Assembly (NCBI RefSeq): GCF_003576645.1
Contig: NC_044925.1
Coordinates: 13,931,143-13,995,142, forward strand
Source of the DNA: Ipomoea triloba
Lineage: Eukaryota; Streptophyta; Magnoliopsida; Solanales; Convolvulaceae
Direction: 5' to 3'
DNA: 64,000 nucleotides
Position numbers and translations under genes: made by a program. Below the pieces are notes generated by a model. The model was not told the origin of the DNA. It searched no databases and was given only the letters and a program-made list of their open reading frames with translations. Position 1 is the stretch's first letter; each line of letters starts with the position of its first letter. Of this stretch, positions 57,369 to 64,000 are shown piece by piece.

Positions 57369-57783
57369 CACTGTTGCAAAAATCCTCGCCTAAGCCGCCT
57401 AGGCACCCACCTAGGCGCTAGGCGCTCCTTGACCGTGGCGAATTGATCCCTATGCGGCCGCCTAGGCCGAATTTGGCCGAGTTAACTCGCCCAACTCGAC
57501 AGAGTTAGCCGAGTTAACTCGAGCGAGTCGGCATTGTTAATTTTATTATTATATTTATATGTATTTAAATTTATTTATTTATATAAGTAAGAGAAGTAAG
57601 AGATATATATATATATATATGTAATATATAATACAATATATGACATACACCCACACACATGAATTAATTTTTTGTTTTTATAGGTCGCCGCCTAGAACCG
57701 CCTATGTACCGCATAGGCGCCGCCTAGACCGCTTAGGCGCTAGTCTACCGCCCGAGTAGCGCCTAGCGCCTACTGCAACCATG
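57369..57783. mobile_element. hAT-type MITE in the leader of D
   Basis: It is flanked by the 8-bp direct repeat CTAACTGC at 57361-57368 and 57784-57791. Its ends are CACTGTTGCA and, inverted, CATGGTTGCA, which fits hAT. The arms are GC-rich with repeated CCTAGGCGC-type words and an AT-rich centre, so the whole could fold on itself. No transposase is present. Confidence 0.85.
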
Positions 57784-57858
57784 CTAACTGCGTAGCTAGC
57801 TAACTCCTTAAGAGCTTTTATGCTTCAAGAACTAACTTGAAACTGTCGTCTGGTGAAG

Positions 57859-58831
57859 ATGCCGCCTAGACGAAATATGCCTGTCGGTCAGGGCGACGAT
57901 ATATCGGCAATGGACCGTATGGCTCTTGCAATGGAACAAATGGTTGGATTTATGATGGCTTAGCAAGTCCAGAATCAAAATCACAGACAGTCGCGAGTTG
58001 ATTTTGCAAAAGCCATAGCAAGTACGCAGCCACCATATTATGTGGGTGAAAAAGACCCGGTAATCTTGGAAGAATGGATTAGGACGTTTGACAAGCTGCT
58101 CAATGCAGTCAACTGTCCTGCAAATCAGCGAGTGTCTTCTGCCGTGTATTATCTGACAAAAGCGGCAGACAACTGGTGGTCAACAGCTAGGCCCGACTTG
58201 CTGCAAGACCCAGACTTTGGCTGGGAGGAATTTAAGGAAGAATTGAGAGGACAATTCTACACGGAAAGGATTAAGGGAATCAAGTGTGAGGAATTCCTGC
58301 GATTGAAACAAAAGGGAGTAACTGTGCAGGACTATTATGATCAGTATGTGGAGCTGATGAGGTTCGCTCAGAACATCGTGCCTAACGAAGCCAGCAAGGC
58401 GAGGAGGTTCGTACGTGGACTGGATTGGAACGTGAAAGGGGCGATTATACCGTTTTTGTGCACTACTCTCAAGGAGGCATATGACAGAGCATCCGATCAC
58501 TACCAAGTGTACCTGGATCAACAGGAGGAAGGTTGATGATAGACAGGGGAAATTCAGGCCAGACAACAAGAAACCTAACCAGGGAAGATTTAATCCAATG
58601 CAAGGAGAAAGGAAGGGAGGAATGAATCAGAGGAGAAGTTCGACTTGCCGGAGATGTGGACGGGATCACCTCGGAGAGAATTGCCAAGGGGAGAAGATTA
58701 GGTGCTTCAAGTGCGGTTTCTTGGGGCACAAGTACTACGAGTGCCAAATCAGGATGGACAATTTTGGGACCCCTCTCAGAAAAACAATCAAAGAGGAGGA
58801 TTCGGTGGGAACACCAGCCAGAAACCCGTAG
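57859..58831 (+). pseudogene. gag of element D
   Basis: ATG at 57859 (MPPRRNMPVGQ) starts a frame with a TAG at 57961. It continues through the gag core (PPYYVGEKDPVILEEWIRTF, then NWWSTARP, EFKEELRGQFY and FLRLKQKGVTVQDY) to 58536. A one-base insertion near 58525 moves it to the frame holding two zinc knuckles, CRRCGRDHLGENC and CFKCGFLGHKYYEC, at about 58645-58745. A second shift near 58750 leads into the protease frame. This is a typical chromovirus (Tekay/Del/Reina-like) gag, inactive here. Confidence 0.85.
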
Positions 58832-61800
58832 GGGCAGGAAATGGAGGAGGCAACTTTCAACAGGGAAACCGGGGGAGGCCGACTAACGCAGCTCCAAATC
58901 CCACCAACAAAGGGAAAGCACCCGTGGGAGAAAGCAGCGCAGAAAACCAAGGCAAGATCTACGTCGTCAATAGTAGGCAAGCTCAGGCTAACGACGTTGT
59001 AACCGGTACATTTCTTATTAACTCAGTACCTGGCTTAGTATTGTTCGATACGGGAGCTACCAATTCGTTTATATCATCTACATTTGCGGATAGATTAAAG
59101 TTAAGGCCTACTATTGAGTTAGATTTGAATGTAAGAACTGCCTCGGGAATAGTAGTAGCCTGTAAGGAGGGATATGACAATATCACAATAGAAATAGCGG
59201 GATCCAACTGTCCTGGAAACCTCATTCGTTTCGATCTATAGGGTATTGATGTGGTACTAGGAATGGACTGGTTGGATAAGCATAAAGCCCAGATAGTATG
59301 CAGTGAGCGAAAGGTTGTCCTACGAGGACCGAAGGGGAGGAGGATATCCTATCGAGGAAAGGAAAAGCAACCTGAACCAAGGTTGATGACGATGCAGAGA
59401 CTGAGGAAGTACGCTCGCAAGGGGTGTGAAGTGTACCTCTGTTTAATGCAAGAAGCTGGAATAGAAGAACCTGAAATAAATCAAATCCCACTGGTGCGTG
59501 AATTTCCCGATGTGTTTCCAGATGACCTCACGGTGGTGCGTGAATTTCCCGATGTGTTTCCAGATGACCTCACGGAAATGCCGCCGGAGAGGGAAGTGGA
59601 ATTTAATGACCTCACGGAAATGCCGCCGGAGAGGGAAGTGGAATTTACCATCGACCTCGCACCGGGAACCGCACCAGTCGTGGAATTTACCATCGACCTC
59701 GCACCGGGAACCGCACCAGTCTCGAAGGCGCCTTATCGAATGGCACCGAAGGAGATGGAAGAGTTGAAGGCTCAACCGGCAGAGTTATTGGAGAAGGGAT
59801 TCATCAGACCAAGTGTGTCACCTTGGGGCGCACCGGTACTGTTTGTAAGGAAGAAGGATGGAAGCCTAAGACTGTGTATTGACTATAGAGAGCTCAATCG
59901 AGTCACAGTGAAGAACAAATACCCATTGTCCAGGATCGACGATCTGTTTGATCAACTGAGGGGAGCGGGCGTGCTTTCAAAAATTGATTTACGGTCAGGG
60001 TATCACCAGGTGCGAGTCGCGGAACAGGATATTTCCAAAACCGCATTCTGGACTAGGTATGGGCACTACGAATTCACAGTTATGCCGTTCGGAGTGACCA
60101 ACGCACCAGGGACTTTCATGGACTTGATGAACAGGATTTTCCTTCCATACTTGGATAAGTTCATTGTTGTCTTCATAGATGACATTTTGGTTTATTCTAA
60201 GACACCGGAAGAGCACAAAGAGCATCTTAGGACGACGTTACAAATGTTGAGGGAAAAGAAACTTTTCGCAAAACTTTCAAAATGCGAATTTTGGAAAGAG
60301 GAGATAGCATTCCTGGGTCACATAATAACTAGGGAAGGAATAGCAGTGGACCCAACTAAGATAAGAGCTGTAATGGAATGGGAACCACCAAAATCAGTTA
60401 TAGAAGTCCGAAGTTTCTTGGGATTGGCAGGTTATTACAGGAGATTTGTCCAGGATTTCTCGAAGATAGCAAGACCTTTGACCAATCTACTCAAGAAGAC
60501 TACCAAGTACAGTTGGAGTGGAGAATGCGAGCATGCGTTCCAGGAACTCAAGAAGAGGTTAACAACTGCCCCAGTGTTAACCTTACCTATAGGAACGGAA
60601 GGCTATGAATTGTACACAGACGCATCCCACAAAGGACTTGGATGTGTATTGATGTAGCACGGAAGAGTACTAGCCTATGCATCTCGTCAATTAAAACCGC
60701 ACGAGGCTAACTACCCAACCCACGATCTGGAACTAGCAGCTGTGGTGTTTGCCCTCAAAATCTGGCGACATTACCTTTATGGAGTCACTTGCAAGATCTT
60801 TACAGATCATCAGAGCTTTAAGTACATCTTCACTCAAAGGGATCTTAACTTAAGGCAAAGGAGATGGTTGGAGTTAATCAAGGACTACGATCTGGAAATC
60901 CAATACTAAGAGGGTAAGGCAAACAAGGTAGCAGATGCTTTGAGCGGAAAGCCAAATCATGCTCTCTAGGTATTACCTGAACAATTATGCAAGGATTTTC
61001 AGAAACTCAATCTGGAAATAATAATGTGTGGTCAGGTAGAACAAGAGAGGAAGCTATATTACCTGTCGGCCACTCCAGCCCTATTTGAAGAGATCAAACA
61101 AGCCCAAGGAGAGGACGACTGGGTAAAGAATATCAAAGAGAAGATGGTGGATGGAAAACAGGGTCCATTTGAATTGCATCCGGATGGGAGCATGAGATTC
61201 CAAGGCAGATGGATTATACCAGCAAGTTGTAAGGAATTAATGAACCAATTAATGAGAGAAGGTCACAACACACCTTATTCTGTCCATCCAGGAGGGGACA
61301 AACTGTACAAGGATCTGAGGCAAAATTTCTGGTGGATGGGCATGAAGAAAGATATTGCAGAATTTGTTGCTAAATGCTTGAATTGCCAAAAGGTTAAAGC
61401 AGAGCGAAGTAAGCCAAAAGGTTTGCTACAACCGTTGGAGATTCCTCAATGGAAGTGGAACTAAATCTCCATAGACTTTGTGGGAGGATTGCCAAGGACA
61501 AGAGCCGGAAACGACCAAGTGTGGGTTGTTGTTGATCGGTTGACCAAGACAGCAAGATTTATTCCGATGAACAAAACCTGGTCAATGGAGAAAATGGCAA
61601 GAGCCTATATCAAACATGTGGTTAAATATCACGGGATAGCACGTGATATTATTTCAGACCGAGATTCACGGTTCCTATCAAGATTTTGGGAAACATTACA
61701 GGTAGCCATGGGTACGCAACTCAAGATGAGCACAGCATTTCATCCTGCCATCGATGGTCAAACGGAGCGAACAATCCAAACCTTGGAAGATATGCTCAAA

Positions 61801-61923
61801 GGTTGTGCACTCGATTTTCAGGGTTCGTGGGATGAGCAGTTGGATCTAATTGAATTCTCATACAGTAACAGCTATCATGCCACTATAAAAATGGCTCCTT
61901 ACGAAGCATTATATGGGCAAAAG
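58702..61923 (+). pseudogene. Protease, RT, RNase H and integrase of element D
   Basis: One frame runs through the region with in-frame stops at 59239 (TAG), 60655 (TAG), 60907 (TAA), 60967 (TAG) and 61462 (TAA). Protease: LFDTGATNSFIS near 59040, then [57 protein letters not shown] and the catalytic FIDDILVYS near 60174. RNase [11 protein letters not shown], then FTDHQSFKY. Integrase: H-x6-H in HNTPYSVH with CLNCQK, first Asp in SIDFVGG, second in ISDRDSRF, Glu in DGQTERTIQ. It is cut by a solo LTR at 61924. RT-RNase H-integrase order and the Met-type primer site mark Ty3/gypsy, most likely Tekay/Del. A chromodomain would lie past the window. Confidence 0.9.
59492..59721. repeat. Three 42-bp tandem duplications (assembly stutter)
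   Basis: Pairs begin at 59492/59534, 59566/59608 and 59638/59680 in the protease-RT linker. Each is exactly 42 bp and keeps the frame open, duplicating for example [13 protein letters not shown]. Confidence 0.85.
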
Positions 61924-63745
61924 TGTTGGTCCCAAGGGGATGGGGTACAAGTCTAGAGGGGGGGGTGAATAGACTTGTATAAGATTTTGCAAATCTTTTC
62001 GACCTCTCGTGTGTATTGAACTTAGGATGTTTAGGTTCGATACCTCACGAGGTGAAGACAAAGTTTTATGCGCAGCGGAAATATTATCCCCTTTTTGGTT
62101 AGCACGAGTTTGGGTTAGTTCGAGAGGTGTGATTATATGCAGTGCAATCGAGAAGTTTAGCGAGAGATAAAAACAGAAAGTAAATGCAAGAGAGATTTTT
62201 AAGTGGTTCGGCCAACCCGCCTACTTCCACTCTTCTTCCAGAAACTCCCTGGAAGGATTGCACTAAAAACTTCCCTTTCTAGTACAATAACGAGCGCTTG
62301 AGCTTTGATCACCAAGCCCGCCTCAAGCCTCAGGTTTTTCGCCCCGCTTCCAGTTACTCCACCTCTCGAGCACTTGACCTTTGATCACCAAGCCCGCGTC
62401 AAGCCTCAGGTTTCTTTCGCTCGGACAGCAGCCAGGTTACTCCGCCTCTCCTTAGGTTTTTCTCCCCGCTTCCAGTTACTCCACCTCTCGAGCGCTTGAC
62501 CTTTGATCACCAAGCCCGCGTCAAGCCTCAGGTTTCTTTCGCTCGGACAGCAGCCAGGATACTCCGCCTCCCTTGCTTAATCCAAAGCAAGACGTTGTTG
62601 ATAGTCACAGTTGAATGTAACAATCTCCAATCTGACCACAAGCTATCGTTGAATCAGCTTTGATGTAGAGCAGCTTTGGTCACCTTCTGGATGTATAACA
62701 CTTTCTGGATGTATAACAGTTTAGCTTTGTAACTCTCTTCGAACACTAAGATGTGTTCTCTCGCTGTATTGAATATCAGGATGATATTCCAAGTTAAGCA
62801 CTTTGCACTGGAACGTTTTTATCAGACACCTCTTGTTAACCTCTTGACCTCTTTCACAACCCCTGTTTCTTCTGTGTCTTTACGTCCTTATATATGAGAG
62901 TAGAAGAATAGTTCCGTTGGAGGGAAAACTATTCCGTTTGAAATTGGTCTCCCACGCCGAACATGGGTCTTTGCACAATTTCAGCATTTTTCATGGAGTA
63001 GTGGTCTTGTAACTTGAGCCTTTTGTTTTGTAGTGAATATTCCATATTCCACTTTCTTGAGTTCATGCTTCACTTGCTTCTTTTGGATAAAGTTACTCTT
63101 TTTATGTTCCCATCATTCCTTGTTTGGGGAATCTGACCACTTCAGGATTGGTGCACTTCTTGACCGTTTGTGGTGGAGGTCTGACGTGTCATCCATTTCC
63201 GTCCATTTTGAAACCTCCCGCTCAGCACCTCTTCAATATTTTATCTCCATGATATTTTTCTTCTCCAAACTTAGAGTATTTTATCTGCTCATGTTGACTA
63301 ACATTCAGCCTCTTGGAGAAGTGCCGGTTTATCGAGACCATAAAAGATGTCTCGACCACTTGATGTTTCAATCCCATGTATCGAGAGGTCTATCTCTCGA
63401 ATATTCTTTACGTCTCGAACTCGATAGGTATATCGAGAGGTCCTTACCTCTCGAACTTGGCTTGTGTCTCGAGACTTAGTTGATGTCTCGTAGACCCTTA
63501 TTCCTCCAGAGTTGTCTCGTGCCTGCTTCTGATCTATCTGTTTGCTTACAACACGAAAACTTCTAAGTTGTTCAAACAAGTTTACCTTAAGCTTAAATAT
63601 TTCCCGAGTTGAGCTCAAATTACCCGGTTGTATTTTCGCTCTTAGTTTACTTATCGAACTTACATTGTTTTGCCTATGTATCGAGACTTGGGGATTCTTA
63701 CTTAACAGTTGGTATCATCAAAACCTATTACATGATGTTCCTAAC
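61924..63745. mobile_element. Solo LTR (copia-like) inserted in the integrase of D
   Basis: The insert starts TGTTGGTCCC and ends GTTCCTAACA and is flanked by AAAAG at 61919-61923 and 63746-63750. It is 1822 bp, contains CTAGAGGGGGGGTGAATAG near its start and shows no primer-binding site, polypurine tract or ORF. I read it as a solo LTR left by LTR-LTR recombination. The integrase frame resumes right after the second AAAAG. Confidence 0.8.
62290..62575. repeat. Tandem repeats within the solo LTR
   Basis: Units containing CTTTGATCACCAAGCCCGC and CAAGCCTCAGGTTT recur near 62300, 62380 and 62500, with GTTACTCC(A/G)CCTCT between them. The last two full units are about 115-120 bp apart. Confidence 0.75.
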
Positions 63746-63750
63746 AAAAA

Positions 63751-64000
63751 GTGTCGAAGTCCACTATGTTGGAGCGACAAAAGTGATGCTGTTATTCTTG
63801 GACCCCAGTACTTACAAGAAACCATTGAAGCAATCAAAGTGATTCAGGGAAGAATGAAAATCGCACAAGATCGTCAAAAATCCTATGCTGATCTAAAGCG
63901 ACAATTCATAGAGTACCAGATGGGAGAGAAAGTGTTATTGAAAGTCTCACCCACTAAAGGGGTCAAAAGATTTGGAAAGAAGGGGAAACTGAGCCCTCGA
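63751..64000 (+). pseudogene. Integrase C-terminal part of element D (continues past the window)
   Basis: In frame with the part before the solo LTR, it encodes a linker (CRSPLCWSD), the helix around IKVIQGRMKIAQDRQKSYAD and the start of the GPY/F-type module (KVLLKVSPTKGVKRFGKKGK). No stop occurs before the window ends. Confidence 0.85.

Noticed and set aside
64000..64000. Claim that D carries a chromodomain
   Set aside because: The integrase C-terminus is cut by the window end, so a chromodomain cannot be seen.

Overview
The window is repeat-rich plant nuclear DNA, probably from a flowering plant and most likely a eudicot. I see no intact host gene, rRNA or tRNA. Almost everything is LTR retrotransposons in nested layers: Athila-type and Tekay/Del-like Ty3/gypsy elements and a SIRE-like Ty1/copia element, with Helitron, hAT, Stowaway and long-TIR elements inside them. 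The species cannot be named from this sequence.

Layout. 1-1612: LTR of a Tekay/Del-like element (A), inserted in the gag region of a minus-strand Athila-like element (C, 1613-5291). C abuts a plus-strand Athila-like element (B, 5292-13170) that keeps gag-protease and a 3' ORF but has no RT, RNase H or integrase. 13171-14083: LTR fragment. 14084-34021: SIRE-like copia element (K), split between integrase and RT by about 13.5 kb holding a non-autonomous Tekay-like element (G). G carries in its LTRs a 5.07-kb element (H, target site duplication CCTAG), a Helitron-like insertion inside H, a Stowaway MITE, a short Helitron and two long-TIR elements flanked by TA runs. 34022-35692: another LTR start (I). 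35693-43589 plus 55011-55267: minus-strand Athila-like element F with two 3' ORF modules in tandem, split by a complete Athila element E (43590-55005, target site duplication TTATG). 55268-56333: LTR fragment (L). 56334-64000: plus-strand Tekay/Del-like element D with gag, protease, RT, RNase H and integrase, hit by a hAT MITE (duplication CTAACTGC) and a solo copia LTR (duplication AAAAG).

Most interesting biology. The Athila-like elements carry pairs of GC-rich nested palindromes just upstream of a TATA box, both in the LTRs and a second time inside the element, ahead of the 3' ORF. Inside, the module is followed by a candidate 5' UTR intron whose acceptor lies against or near the ATG. Two lineages use different palindrome letters (core CACACGCGTGTG or GGACGCGCGTCC), and where an LTR and an internal module belong to the same element they use the same type.

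Data quality. Several single-N positions join contigs whose ends overlap, so 190-1587 bp appear twice. Exact 42-bp tandem duplications sit at those ends and elsewhere, in unrelated sequence. In three cases the same locus is present once with and once without the 42-bp repeats, so they are almost certainly assembly artefacts. Because 42 is a multiple of three they leave reading frames open and imitate protein repeats.
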